Numbered from the stretch's first letter, positions 24,980-34,667 are shown. The stretch: DNA of 64,000 bases from an uncultured Aquimarina sp. (GCF_947492405.1 NZ_CANLMP010000007.1:310001-374000), one strand, 5' to 3'. Made by a program: numbers and translations. Notes: generated from the letters alone by a model not told the origin.

Positions 24980-27745
24980 ATGAGGACAATTACGTTAGTA
25001 ATAATGCTTTTTATAGGTATTATTTCTACTGCACAAACAACAATTAGTGGAACGGTCGTTGATAATAACAATCAACCAATTCCAGGAGCTAATATTGCAT
25101 TACAGGGGGCATCGGTAGGAACAGTAACCGATTTTGATGGACTATTTACTTTAACACTGGAGGAAACGCCTCCATTTACTATTATAGTAAGTAGTATTGG
25201 TTTTGAGTCTGCCACTGTAAATATTACTGCCAGCTCAAGTGATTTAAGGATTACCTTAAAAGAAGGAACAGAATTAGATGAGGTTATTATTTCTGCTTCA
25301 AGAACACCAGAACGTGTATTTGAATCCCCGGTAAGTGTAGAGCGCTTCGGAATAAAGAAAATAAAAAATACACCAGCAGCAGATTTTTATGATGGTTTAG
25401 AAAATTTAAAGGGAGTTGATATTAATGCGAATAGTCTAACCTTTAAATCTGTAAATACTAGAGGATTTGCAGATTTTGCTAATACTAGATTTGTACAGTT
25501 AGTTGATGGAATGGATAATGCTGCGCCTGCATTAAATTTTGTTCTGGGTAATTTATTAGGGATGACAGAATTAGATGTGAATAGTATAGAGTTGCTTCCA
25601 GGAGCATCTTCTGCGTTGTATGGAGCAAATGCTTTTAATGGAATCTTGTTTATGACGAGTAAAAACCCATTTGATCATCAAGGAATAAGTGCTTATTTTA
25701 AAGGTGGTATTACTTCCCAGGATGCTGCTGGTGATAATGAATACTATGATTATGGGATTAGGATGGCCCACGCGTTCTCAGATAAGTTCGCAGCAAAAGT
25801 AAATTTCTCATACCTAAGAGGTACAGATTGGTTTGCTACAAGTGAAGTTAGTGTGTCAGATGATATTATTACAGGAACGAGATTAGATCCTAATTATGAT
25901 GGACTTAATGTTTATGGAGATGAAGTAAGTACAAATATTAGAGGAGTTGGTGTGGCTTTGGTAAATCTTGGGGTATTACCAGCTGGAGCGGAGAATTTAT
26001 TACCTAATGAAGAAGTAAGTAGAACAGGTTATTTAGAGAGTGATTTAAATAATTACAATGCAGAAAGTATAAAGTTTGATGCAGCATTGCACTATCGTCC
26101 TTTTGCAGATGACTTAGAAATTATATACTTAGGAAAAATTGGACGAGGAACTACAATTTATCAAGGAGCAAATAGATATTCTATTCGTAATTTCTTCTTA
26201 CAACAACATAAATTAGAAATTAAAAACAATAACTTTTTTATTAGAGGTTATATTACTGATGAAGATGCAGGAGATTCTTATGATTCTAGGTTTACAGGAA
26301 TTAACATAAACAGATCATGGAAAGACGATCAAACCTGGTTTGGTGAATATGCCGGTACTTTCGCACAGGCAACTCTTGCAGGTCAGTTACCAGAACAAGC
26401 CCACTTGATTGCAAGACAAACTGCTGATACTGGAAGGTTACTTCCTGGTACTCCAGAATTTGAAAACGCATTTAGAACAGTAACCTCCGATCCTGATCTT
26501 GCTACGGGATCTAAATTTCAGGATGCTAGTCAACTAAAACACGTTGATGTTAATTATAACTTTAGTCATCTAACAGAAAGTTTTGCTGATATTCAGGTTG
26601 GAGGGTCTTTTAGAGAATATAAATTGAATTCTTCAGGAACTATTTTTACAGATTTTGATGGACCTATTCGTTACTCAGAATTTGGAGTATACACACAAGT
26701 GCAAAAGAAATTAGTAGACGATAGGTTAAAAATCACAGGCTCTATTAGATATGATAAGTCAGAATTATTTGACGGAAACTTTTCTCCAAGATTATCTTTA
26801 GGTTATACGGCTGGTGCTGACAGAAATCATAATATTCGTTTTTCTGCACAGACTGGTTTTAGAAACCCAACAACTCAGGATTTGTTTATTGGATTAAATG
26901 TGGGTAGAGCTATTCTTGTAGGATCAGCCTCAGAGAACTTAGATCGAGATGTTAGAACTTTTGATCTAAGCGGTGATGGTCAAATATTAACTGGTAGCAA
27001 TACCGCTAGTGTAGTTGGTAGACAAGCTTATGAAAATTCATTTTCATTAAACTCTGTATTAAATGGCACTCCAACGGTTTCTAACGTGGATCTGGTAGAG
27101 CCTGAAAAGGTTATTGCTTTCGAGGTCGGATACCGAGGAAAGGTCAAAAAATTCGTAATTGATTTGAGTGGTTATTATAATTTTTACACAGATTTTATTT
27201 CGACAGAAAATGTATTAGTTCCCCTCTATGGAGAAGTTGGTGATGGAACCCTATCTCTTGCTGCTTTACAAAATGGAGATACCGAAATATATCAGGCGTA
27301 TACTAATTCTGATGCAGATATTAAATCATATGGAGGAACTGTTGGTGTGGATACTAAGATATTAGGAAATTTTGATGTAGGAGTAAATTATACATTTACA
27401 AAACTAGATTTTGACAAAAGTGAAGACCCTGATTTTAGAACAACTTTTAATACCCCGGAACATAAGGTGAAAGCCTCTTTTGGGCATACCAATTTGGTGA
27501 AAAACTTTGGATTTAATACTAGTTGGACTTGGAGTGATGCCTATTTCTGGGAAGCTTCTTTTGGAGATGGAGATGTGCCTTCTTTTAATGTTGTTAATGC
27601 ACAAATTAATTACACGATCCCAAAATTAAAGGCTATACTTAAGGCAGGTGCGACCAATATATTGGGAGACGAGTATTTTACTGCTTTTGGTACTGGATTT
27701 ATTGGATCTCAATACTATATAGGTATATCTATAAACAACTTATAA
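24980..27745 (+). CDS. TonB-dependent receptor, copy 3 of tandem array
   Basis: 921-residue third paralog: signal peptide (ending STAQ), regulatory-like domain (ISGTVVDNNNQPIPGANIAL), plug (SASRTPERVFESPVSVERFG) and barrel ending IGSQYYIGISINNL. Compared with the other copies it has about 20 extra residues in one loop (GVALVNLGVLPAGAENLLP). Unlike the first two, it has no terminator after it; a lipoprotein gene follows after 24 bases, so receptor 3 and the SGNH hydrolase are very probably co-transcribed and act on the same substrate. Confidence 0.93.
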   Translation: MRTITLVIMLFIGIISTAQTTISGTVVDNNNQPIPGANIALQGASVGTVTDFDGLFTLTLEETPPFTIIVSSIGFESATVNITASSSDLRITLKEGTELDEVIISASRTPERVFESPVSVERFGIKKIKNTPAADFYDGLENLKGVDINANSLTFKSVNTRGFADFANTRFVQLVDGMDNAAPALNFVLGNLLGMTELDVNSIELLPGASSALYGANAFNGILFMTSKNPFDHQGISAYFKGGITSQDAAGDNEYYDYGIRMAHAFSDKFAAKVNFSYLRGTDWFATSEVSVSDDIITGTRLDPNYDGLNVYGDEVSTNIRGVGVALVNLGVLPAGAENLLPNEEVSRTGYLESDLNNYNAESIKFDAALHYRPFADDLEIIYLGKIGRGTTIYQGANRYSIRNFFLQQHKLEIKNNNFFIRGYITDEDAGDSYDSRFTGININRSWKDDQTWFGEYAGTFAQATLAGQLPEQAHLIARQTADTGRLLPGTPEFENAFRTVTSDPDLATGSKFQDASQLKHVDVNYNFSHLTESFADIQVGGSFREYKLNSSGTIFTDFDGPIRYSEFGVYTQVQKKLVDDRLKITGSIRYDKSELFDGNFSPRLSLGYTAGADRNHNIRFSAQTGFRNPTTQDLFIGLNVGRAILVGSASENLDRDVRTFDLSGDGQILTGSNTASVVGRQAYENSFSLNSVLNGTPTVSNVDLVEPEKVIAFEVGYRGKVKKFVIDLSGYYNFYTDFISTENVLVPLYGEVGDGTLSLAALQNGDTEIYQAYTNSDADIKSYGGTVGVDTKILGNFDVGVNYTFTKLDFDKSEDPDFRTTFNTPEHKVKASFGHTNLVKNFGFNTSWTWSDAYFWEASFGDGDVPSFNVVNAQINYTIPKLKAILKAGATNILGDEYFTAFGTGFIGSQYYIGISINNL

Positions 27746-27769
27746 TTAATTCAAAATATTTTAAGAAAT

Positions 27770-29245
27770 ATGAATATTCAATATAAATGGCTATTAATCT
27801 TATTGGTTTTTGGATGTATAGCTTGTGAGTCAGATGATGATTCTACAACAATAGAAGAGGTAGTGATCACCTCTGGAACAGCAGATTTTTCAACCTATGT
27901 GGCTTTAGGAAATTCGCTAACTGCTGGTTTTACAGATGGAGCATTATTTATTGCAGGGCAAGAAAATTCAATGCCTAATATTTTAGCGCAACAGTTTGCC
28001 CTCGCCGGTGGAGGTTCTTTTTCCCAGCCTCTTATGAGTGATAATGTTGGCGGAGCCTTATTAGGAGGAAATCCGATATTAAGTCCAAGATTCTTTTTTA
28101 ATGGAGCAGGTCCAGCAGTATTACCAGCGACTCCAACAACAGAAATTTCAGCAGGGCTATCTGGTTCTTTTAATAATATGGGGATTCCGGGAGCAAAGAG
28201 TTTTCATTTACTAGCTAATGGATATGGGAACATAGCCGGTTTAGCTTTAGACCCACCACTTGCAAATCCTTATTATGTACGTATAGCCTCTAGCCCAACT
28301 GCATCTGTAATTGAAGATGCGATGGATCAAAATCCTACATTTTTCTCTTTATGGATTGGTAATAATGATGTTTTAGGGTATGCATTATCTGGAGGAGATG
28401 GTACAGATCCTATTACAGATACTGCTACATTTGATGGAGCGTATAATGCACTGGTAGCTACTCTTACATCAGGTGGAGCAAAAGGTGTGATAGCTAATAT
28501 TCCAGATGTTACATCAATTGCTAATTTTACTACCGTACCTTATAATCCAGTGCCATTAGATGCTGCTACTGCAGGAGCTGTTAATGGTGCGTATGCAGCG
28601 TATAACGGTGGTATAGTGCAGGCTTTTGCATTTTTAGTAAGTCAAGGTGCTCTAACCCAAGAAGAAGCGGATCTCGAAATTGCTAGAAGAACAATTAGTT
28701 TTCAGGCAGGAGAAGGGAATGCAGTTGTTATTTTAGATGAGGATTTAACCGATTTGACAGCAATTAACCCAGCTTTAGTTAGTATGAGACAAGCTACGGC
28801 TGATGATTTATTAGTTTTAGCATCAAGTGCTTTTATAGGAACGTTAGCAGATCCAGGTAATCCGTTATCGGTTAATGGAGTTGCTATTCCTTTAGCTGAT
28901 AAGTGGGTGTTGACACCAGAAGAACAAGAAGAAATCGCTACAGCAACAACAGCATTTAATGCAACTATTGCTACTGCTGCACAACAAGCGGGATTAGCTT
29001 TTGTGGATGCTAATGCGTTATTAGTTGAAGCTTCAGATGGTGGTACTACATTTGATGAATTCTTATTGCAGGGTGATCTGGTGTTTGGAGGATTATTTTC
29101 GTTAGATGGAGTGCATCCAACGGCAAGAGGATATGCCTTTATTGCAAACAAAACAATGGAAGCAATTAATACTACCTATGGTTCTAATTTACCGATGGTA
29201 AAAGCGGCGGATTATCCAACGTTTTATTCACCTATGTTGCCATAA
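27770..29245 (+). CDS. SGNH/GDSL hydrolase lipoprotein
   Basis: 491-residue predicted surface lipoprotein hydrolase for esters or lipids. The signal peptide ends in GCIAC, with Cys19 the likelier lipid site; the following ESDDDS resembles the flavobacterial surface-export signal (S followed by three acidic residues). SGNH blocks are present: block I ALGNSLTAGF with nucleophile Ser49, an internal glycine region, block III WIGNNDVLG, and block V DGVHPTARGY carrying Asp and His. An Ala-rich insertion (about 280-400) lies between blocks. With receptor copy 3 directly upstream it may cleave a ligand at the cell surface before uptake; the substrate is unknown. Confidence 0.88.
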   Translation: MNIQYKWLLILLVFGCIACESDDDSTTIEEVVITSGTADFSTYVALGNSLTAGFTDGALFIAGQENSMPNILAQQFALAGGGSFSQPLMSDNVGGALLGGNPILSPRFFFNGAGPAVLPATPTTEISAGLSGSFNNMGIPGAKSFHLLANGYGNIAGLALDPPLANPYYVRIASSPTASVIEDAMDQNPTFFSLWIGNNDVLGYALSGGDGTDPITDTATFDGAYNALVATLTSGGAKGVIANIPDVTSIANFTTVPYNPVPLDAATAGAVNGAYAAYNGGIVQAFAFLVSQGALTQEEADLEIARRTISFQAGEGNAVVILDEDLTDLTAINPALVSMRQATADDLLVLASSAFIGTLADPGNPLSVNGVAIPLADKWVLTPEEQEEIATATTAFNATIATAAQQAGLAFVDANALLVEASDGGTTFDEFLLQGDLVFGGLFSLDGVHPTARGYAFIANKTMEAINTTYGSNLPMVKAADYPTFYSPMLP

Positions 29246-29266
29246 TTAATAATATATACAAAATGT

Positions 29267-29303
29267 AAAACTGGTAATAAAATATTTTATTGCCAGTTTT
29301 TTT
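29267..29303. terminator. shared terminator of convergent genes
   Basis: Arms AAAACTGG (29267-29274) and CCAGTTTT (29293-29300), with an inner AATAAAAT/ATTTTATT stem and flanking A/T runs, between the SGNH gene and the hydroxylase gene ending at 29302. Confidence 0.8.
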
Positions 29304-30576
29304 ATACCATTCGTTTATAAGTTCCAGTTACATATTTTCTTTCAATAAGCTGAAAATAAACCGATACTATAAATGAAAGAATGATATATGTAAATATAAT
29401 ATACGTTCCTCCTGATATAAGATCATCTATTCCAAACCAACTTCCTCCTTGGATAATGAAATAAATTCCTAAACCAAGTTTGATAATCTCTGTATAAACG
29501 GAAATGATATGTCGATCCATTAAAGAAGTATACGCAAATATAGAAATCATTAAAAAGATCGAGTAATTTACAATTTGAATAAAAGGGAGCTTACCAACAC
29601 TTATTAATAAATAATACATTAAGGCAACGGTTACAATCAACTGTGTCCAGGACCATATTTTTAATAATAACGAACTTTCTGTTTCGTATTTTTCTCGGTT
29701 ATAAGGATTTGTTGTAATTGCAATAGGATATTTCTTTGTTACATCGTCTGGTCTCCATCCAGTCGGCATAAACCATACCCTAATTTTATCCCAGAACCTT
29801 TTTGTCTTTATAGAGTCTTTTAGGATTCCCCATATATGCATGAAATTAATAAAGAAAGGATTCCAGGTATTCACAGGTTTTTTTACTCCGTAAACTGGCG
29901 GTCGATCTGGTAATTCTTTTTGAAATGTTCCAAATAACTTATCCCAAAAAATAAATATCTCGGAATAGTTTTTATCCAGATACTCATCGTTTATTGCGTG
30001 ATGAACTCTATGATGAGAAGGAGTTACTATTATGTGTTCTAAAACGCCCATTTTATCTATTAATCTGGTATGATACCAGAACTGTGCAAAAAAGTGAATA
30101 GGAGCCACAAACGCAACAACTTCTGCGGGAATACCCATTAAGGCAATGGGAATATAAAGAAAGAAATATATAGAGACTATGGCAGAAATATTTTGTCGCA
30201 ATGCACAAGCCAAATTAAATTCTTCACTACTGTGATGTATAATATGTCTGTTCCAAAACACATTTACTGTATGATTAAATCGATGAGACCAATATCCGAC
30301 AAAGTCTAACCCAATAAAGGTTATAAAATAAATTAAGAATGAGGATTTAATTTCTATTAAAGCAATACGATCAACCATCCATTCATAACTTATAATGATG
30401 ACAGTTAACCCCATTAGGCTCTTTAATGTGTTGGTAATTCCTGAACTAATGCTGGAAATTGTGTCCATCCCTTCATTTACAGGGGTTCTCTTCCATCTGC
30501 TTATCAAATATTCTAAGAGAATAAGCACAATAAATCCTGGAATAGCATAGCTTAATGCAATAGCATATGTTTCCAT
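29302..30576 (-). CDS. fatty acid hydroxylase/sterol desaturase-type membrane protein
   Basis: 424-residue integral membrane di-iron enzyme. Histidine clusters are complete: HRFNH (98-102), HIIHH (111-115), a single His169 in FWYHTR, and SHHRVHH (188-193), the iron ligands of this superfamily. Membrane segments lie near 10-27, 50-68, 78-97, 128-165 and, beyond the catalytic domain, at about 310-410. This C-terminal membrane block is like that of alkylglycerol monooxygenase-type proteins (TMEM195), so ether-lipid or fatty-acyl hydroxylation is a reasonable guess. Substrate not determined. Monocistronic, ending on the shared terminator. Confidence 0.85.
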   Translation of the reverse strand: METYAIALSYAIPGFIVLILLEYLISRWKRTPVNEGMDTISSISSGITNTLKSLMGLTVIIISYEWMVDRIALIEIKSSFLIYFITFIGLDFVGYWSHRFNHTVNVFWNRHIIHHSSEEFNLACALRQNISAIVSIYFFLYIPIALMGIPAEVVAFVAPIHFFAQFWYHTRLIDKMGVLEHIIVTPSHHRVHHAINDEYLDKNYSEIFIFWDKLFGTFQKELPDRPPVYGVKKPVNTWNPFFINFMHIWGILKDSIKTKRFWDKIRVWFMPTGWRPDDVTKKYPIAITTNPYNREKYETESSLLLKIWSWTQLIVTVALMYYLLISVGKLPFIQIVNYSIFLMISIFAYTSLMDRHIISVYTEIIKLGLGIYFIIQGGSWFGIDDLISGGTYIIFTYIILSFIVSVYFQLIERKYVTGTYKRMV

Positions 30577-30748
30577 AGGTACTCTTTTTTATAAAAACAA
30601 AAATGAACTTGTAGGAAAAGTACGATTTAAAGATTTCAAAATCAAATAAAGCTTCCTGAAATCAATACTTTTTGTACAGGAAATAAGCTTCAGATTTTTG
30701 CATAAAAAAAACAAAATAAAAGACAGTATTTTTTTCATTTTAAAAGCC

Positions 30749-30756
30749 TATATTTG
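30749..30756 (+). promoter_or_regulatory. -7 element of atpD
   Basis: TATATTTG followed by C, an exact TAnnTTTG match, 84 bases before the atpD start. A T-rich tract covers the -33 position without a clear TTG. The leader would be about 78 bases. Confidence 0.6.
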
Positions 30757-30839
30757 CAGCCTGAAAAAAGGTCGTATTCGGTACATTCGAAAAAAGGGTC
30801 TTTTAAATAGTTAAATACTAAACATTAAATAGTTATATA

Positions 30840-32348
30840 ATGTCTCAAGTTACGGGTAAAGTATCACAAATTGTAGGTCCGGTTATAGACGTAGCATTCG
30901 CTGCCGGTACTGAATTACCAAAAATTTACGATTCGTTAGAAATTAATAAAGCAGACGGTACCAAGTTGGTGTTAGAGATTCAATCTCACATTGGTGAAGA
31001 TACTGTACGTACGATCGCGATGGATTCCAGTGATGGATTAAGTAGAGGAGTAGAAGCCGTTGCAACTGGATCTCCAATCCAAATGCCAATTGGAGGAGAC
31101 ATATATGGTCGTCTATTTAATGTAATAGGTGATGCAATTGATGGTCTGGGTGATCTTCCTAAAGCGGGAGATGATGGTCTTTCAATTCACCGTCAAGCAC
31201 CTAAATTTGAAGACTTATCAACTTCTACGGAAGTTTTATTTACAGGGATCAAAGTAATTGACCTTATTGAGCCTTACGCAAAAGGAGGTAAGATTGGATT
31301 ATTTGGTGGTGCCGGAGTAGGTAAAACAGTATTGATCCAAGAGTTGATTAACAATATTGCAAAAGGTCACGGTGGTCTTTCTGTATTCGCAGGAGTAGGA
31401 GAAAGAACACGTGAAGGAAATGATTTACTTCGTGAGATGTTAGAGTCTGGAATTATCAAGTATGGTGATGACTTTATGCATTCTATGGAAGAAGGAGGAT
31501 GGGATCTTTCTAAAGTAGATAAAGAAGTGATGAAAGAATCAAAAGCTACTTTCGTATTTGGACAGATGAATGAGCCACCAGGAGCACGTGCTCGTGTTGC
31601 ACTTTCGGGTCTTACGATTGCAGAATATTTCCGTGATGGAGCTGGAGATGGACAAGGAAAAGATGTACTTTTCTTCGTAGATAACATCTTCCGTTTTACA
31701 CAAGCAGGTTCAGAGGTGTCAGCACTTCTAGGACGTATGCCATCTGCGGTAGGATATCAGCCTACTTTGGCAACAGAAATGGGTGTGATGCAGGAGCGTA
31801 TTACTTCTACTAAGAAAGGATCTATTACATCTGTACAGGCGGTTTATGTACCTGCGGATGATTTAACAGATCCAGCACCAGCAACAACATTTGCTCACTT
31901 AGATGCAACAACAGTATTATCTCGTAAGATTGCTGAGCTTGGTATTTATCCAGCGGTAGATCCATTAGATTCTACATCAAGAATTCTTACAGCTGATATA
32001 TTAGGTGATGAGCACTATAATTGTGCACAAAGAGTAAAAGAGCTTTTACAGCGTTATAAAGAATTACAAGATATTATTGCTATCCTTGGTATGGAAGAAT
32101 TATCTGAAGAAGATAAATTAGCGGTAGGACGTGCACGTCGTGTACAACGTTTCTTATCTCAACCATTCCACGTAGCAGAACAATTTACTGGTATCCCAGG
32201 ATGTTTAGTAGATATTAAAGATACTATTAAGGCATTTACAATGATTATGGATGGTGAATTAGATCACTTACCAGAAGCAGCGTTTAACCTTAAAGGAACA
32301 ATCGAAGAGGCTATCGAAGCTGGTGAGAAAATGTTAGCTGAAGCATAA
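30840..32348 (+). CDS. atpD: F1Fo ATP synthase subunit beta
   Basis: Catalytic subunit of the F1 head on the inner face of the cytoplasmic membrane. Walker A GGAGVGKT is at 156-163, followed by VFAGVGERTREGNDL, FGQMNEPPGARARVALS, DVLFFVDNIFRF and VYVPADDLTDPAPATTFAHLDATTVLSR. 502 aa is normal for Bacteroidota. Only atpC follows; the alpha, gamma, delta and Fo genes are not in this window. The split atpDC unit is a known Bacteroidota arrangement. Confidence 0.98.
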   Translation: MSQVTGKVSQIVGPVIDVAFAAGTELPKIYDSLEINKADGTKLVLEIQSHIGEDTVRTIAMDSSDGLSRGVEAVATGSPIQMPIGGDIYGRLFNVIGDAIDGLGDLPKAGDDGLSIHRQAPKFEDLSTSTEVLFTGIKVIDLIEPYAKGGKIGLFGGAGVGKTVLIQELINNIAKGHGGLSVFAGVGERTREGNDLLREMLESGIIKYGDDFMHSMEEGGWDLSKVDKEVMKESKATFVFGQMNEPPGARARVALSGLTIAEYFRDGAGDGQGKDVLFFVDNIFRFTQAGSEVSALLGRMPSAVGYQPTLATEMGVMQERITSTKKGSITSVQAVYVPADDLTDPAPATTFAHLDATTVLSRKIAELGIYPAVDPLDSTSRILTADILGDEHYNCAQRVKELLQRYKELQDIIAILGMEELSEEDKLAVGRARRVQRFLSQPFHVAEQFTGIPGCLVDIKDTIKAFTMIMDGELDHLPEAAFNLKGTIEEAIEAGEKMLAEA

Positions 32349-32356
32349 TTTAGTTA

Positions 32357-32413
32357 ATTGTTGATAGTTGGCAGTTTTTAGAGTATAGATTCTAAAAAAC
32401 TATCAACCAACAA
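32357..32413. repeat. TTG/CAA-rich inverted repeat between atpD and atpC
   Basis: An inner stem pairs AGTTTTTAGA (32372-32381) with TCTAAAAAACT (32390-32400, one-base bulge); outer arms are low-complexity TTGTTGATAGTTGG and CAACCAACAAC. It fills most of the 88-base gap and has no T-tract after it. It could tune atpC expression or mark RNA processing. Confidence 0.5.
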
Positions 32414-32436
32414 CGAACAACAAAAAACTATAAAAT

Positions 32437-32712
32437 ATGTACTTAGAAATAGTAACTCCAGAAGCAGTTTTATTTAGTGGTGAGGTAACTTCAGTTGCGG
32501 TACCAGGTGTTAACGGAGAATTTCAGATGTTAGATAATCACGCACCAATCGTTTCTTTATTAGGAAAAGGAAATGTAAAAGTGTATGGAGATATAAATCT
32601 GGAAGAAGAAGTAGCAGAGAAGTTTTCTAAAGAAAATGGAGTTACACTTCTTTCTATCAATTCTGGAACTATCGAAATGAAAGATAATAAAGTAATCGTT
32701 TTGGCTGACTAA
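32437..32712 (+). CDS. atpC: F1Fo ATP synthase subunit epsilon (short form)
   Basis: 91-residue central-stalk subunit with only the N-terminal beta-sandwich (LEIVTPEAVLFSGEVTSVAVPGVNGEFQMLDNHAPIVSLL). The C-terminal two-helix domain that inhibits ATP hydrolysis in E. coli is missing, as is usual in Bacteroidota. It follows atpD after a gap holding an inverted repeat and ends on a strong terminator at 32757. Confidence 0.96.
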   Translation: MYLEIVTPEAVLFSGEVTSVAVPGVNGEFQMLDNHAPIVSLLGKGNVKVYGDINLEEEVAEKFSKENGVTLLSINSGTIEMKDNKVIVLAD

Positions 32713-32756
32713 ATGTACTTTTATTAGTTATTACAATTATAAAGATTATTATATTT

Positions 32757-32788
32757 AATCCCTGTTATATGTTAACAGGGATTTTTTT
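32757..32788 (+). terminator. atpDC terminator
   Basis: Arms AATCCCTGTTA and TAACAGGGATT, then seven T, ending one base before the ATG of the next gene. Confidence 0.9.
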
Positions 32789-33601
32789 ATGCTTTTTAAT
32801 AAGTCTTTTCCATATTCTACTTCACTTACAAATCATGTAAAGATTGCTGCCATTTTAAGTTTTGCAGTAGTTTTTATACTTATTTTTTTACAACCTTTTG
32901 GAGCAAATAACTTTAATCATCCTTATAAAGATCTTTATTTTATAGGGTATGGAATTATTTCGTTTATAGTATATCTTTCTCTTTATTTTTTATCGAGATA
33001 TTATTACCTGAATTTTAAAGGGTGGAGATGGAGGGAAGAATTTGTGTTCTGTTTTCTCTATGTTTCAGTTGCAATTACAATTTCCTTTTTTTATACCGAA
33101 TTATCTATAAATAAAAGATCAAACTTTATCAATTTTGATTTTTTTATAGAGTGGTTTCGATTTATATTTCTTGGTTTTGGAATAATTTTATCCATAGTAT
33201 CATTTTTTTTGAGAAACTACTACGGGAAAACAATTGAGAGTATACAAAAAACTGATTTAAGTCATAATAGGAAGGTATTGCTAAAAAGTTCTTTGAAAAA
33301 GGAATCTTTTTTGGTGGTATTAGCAAATGTTATTTATGTTAAGTCAGAAGATAATTATGTGAACATTTATTACGAAGAAGGGCAAGAGATAAAGAAAAAA
33401 GTAATGCGTAATACGCTTTCGTCAGTACTTGATCAATTAGAAAGTATGATTAGAGTGCATAGATCATATATTATTAATCCTCGTTATATTTCTTCTTTAG
33501 ATGGTAATGCGCAGAATGGTAAAGTGCATCTGGAAAATATAGAAGAAGTCATTCCTGTATCTAAAACTTATTTTGATGAGGTAAAATCTCATACGAATTG
33601 A
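32789..33601 (+). CDS. membrane-anchored LytTR transcription regulator
   Basis: 270-residue protein. The N-terminus starts MLFNKSFPYSTS, as in related flavobacterial proteins, followed by four membrane segments (about 20-40, 50-70, 85-105, 125-145). The C-terminal part (about 175-270) is a LytTR DNA-binding domain: VIYVKSEDNYVNIYYEE, MIRVHRSYIINPRYI, EVIPVSKTYFDEVKS. It has no receiver domain, so it would sense through its membrane part. The start codon directly follows the T-tract of the atpDC terminator, leaving no room for a normal leader after that site. Confidence 0.88.
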   Translation: MLFNKSFPYSTSLTNHVKIAAILSFAVVFILIFLQPFGANNFNHPYKDLYFIGYGIISFIVYLSLYFLSRYYYLNFKGWRWREEFVFCFLYVSVAITISFFYTELSINKRSNFINFDFFIEWFRFIFLGFGIILSIVSFFLRNYYGKTIESIQKTDLSHNRKVLLKSSLKKESFLVVLANVIYVKSEDNYVNIYYEEGQEIKKKVMRNTLSSVLDQLESMIRVHRSYIINPRYISSLDGNAQNGKVHLENIEEVIPVSKTYFDEVKSHTN

Positions 33602-33731
33602 CCCCAGAAAAGTAAAATTTCACCACAAAAAATATTTCTCTACCACAGAAAGTATGTAATCATCACATTCTTTTTTTTGTGTGTAGTATAGCACGTTTAT
33701 TTGAATCATTAAACGATTAGAAATATTACAA

Positions 33732-34592
33732 ATGAAGACATTTATTAAAGCGGGAAAGATAATTATCGCAGCAACAATTCTCTTAATAGTTGGGAGTATA
33801 TTATACATCAGATTTTCTAGATATACTGATGTAATGATTTATCACACCAATGAATTAGCATATGAAAATTTTGAAACCTCTATGAATCATTCAGAATACT
33901 ATTTTGAAATTGATCAGAATACTCAATTACACGGAGTTCTTTTTAAACCAAATTCTCAAAACCCTATAGCTACTATTATACATTATTCTGGTAAGGGTAT
34001 GCATTTAATGGCATCCCAAAAGTATTATGAAATATTAACCAAAAATGGGTTTCAGGTATTTAGTTTCGAACGTAGAAATTTTGGAAAATCCACAGGGTTA
34101 GCCGATAATTCATTAATGCTTAAAGAAGATGCATTATATGTATTTGATAAAATAGTTGCAGATGAAAATATGACAGAAAAACCAATAGTAATTTGGGGAC
34201 AATCATTGGGAGGAGCATTTGCTATAATGAATGCAGCAGAGCGTAATGATAAAATAGCAGGGGTAATTGTAGAGGGTACGTTCAATTCATTCCCTGATAT
34301 AGGAAAGGTGTATGCTAAAGCAATAAATTTAGAAAACTTTAAATGGATGATACCGCTTTTAATGAATAATGATTTTCCTGCTGAAAAGGAAATAAAAAAT
34401 ATAAGTAAGCCAATAATCATCATCCATAGTGATGCTGATGAACAGGTTCCTTATAAGCTGGGGAAGAAGCTTTATGAAGCTTCAAATAAAATGAATACTC
34501 AGTTTTGGGAAATAGAAGGGAAACATATTAGAGGGATATTTGATTATGAAGAACATTATATAGAGCGTTTTGAGAAGATGATAAACCAATAA
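33732..34592 (+). CDS. membrane-anchored alpha/beta hydrolase
   Basis: 286-residue protein with one N-terminal membrane segment (about 9-27) and a serine hydrolase domain outside the cytoplasm. The nucleophile elbow is WGQSLGGAFA (Ser about 159), the acid lies in IIIHSDADEQVPY, and the base in IEGKHIRG. The oxyanion region is IIHYSGKGMH. Related to the BAAT/dienelactone-hydrolase-like group without a specific substrate. It appears monocistronic. Confidence 0.85.
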   Translation: MKTFIKAGKIIIAATILLIVGSILYIRFSRYTDVMIYHTNELAYENFETSMNHSEYYFEIDQNTQLHGVLFKPNSQNPIATIIHYSGKGMHLMASQKYYEILTKNGFQVFSFERRNFGKSTGLADNSLMLKEDALYVFDKIVADENMTEKPIVIWGQSLGGAFAIMNAAERNDKIAGVIVEGTFNSFPDIGKVYAKAINLENFKWMIPLLMNNDFPAEKEIKNISKPIIIIHSDADEQVPYKLGKKLYEASNKMNTQFWEIEGKHIRGIFDYEEHYIERFEKMINQ

Positions 34593-34637
34593 AGTATAAC
34601 TCCTAATTCTCACTTAATAAGAATTAGGAGTTATACT
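34593..34637. terminator. inverted repeat between convergent genes
   Basis: Perfect 18-base arms (34593-34610 and 34620-34637) around CACTTAATA, right after the hydrolase stop. The arms end in AGTATAAC/GTTATACT and no T-tract follows, so it may be a factor-assisted terminator or RNA-stabilising stem. Confidence 0.6.
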
Positions 34638-34667
34638 CGGTCATGTATCATTATCTATCTAAGAAGA

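Noticed and set aside
28702..29151. 149-codon frame on the minus strand
   Set aside because: Lies wholly inside the SGNH hydrolase gene; explained by the Ala-rich coding bias of that region.
31367..31687. 106-codon frame antisense to atpD
   Set aside because: Shadow of a highly conserved gene; no promoter, no domain.
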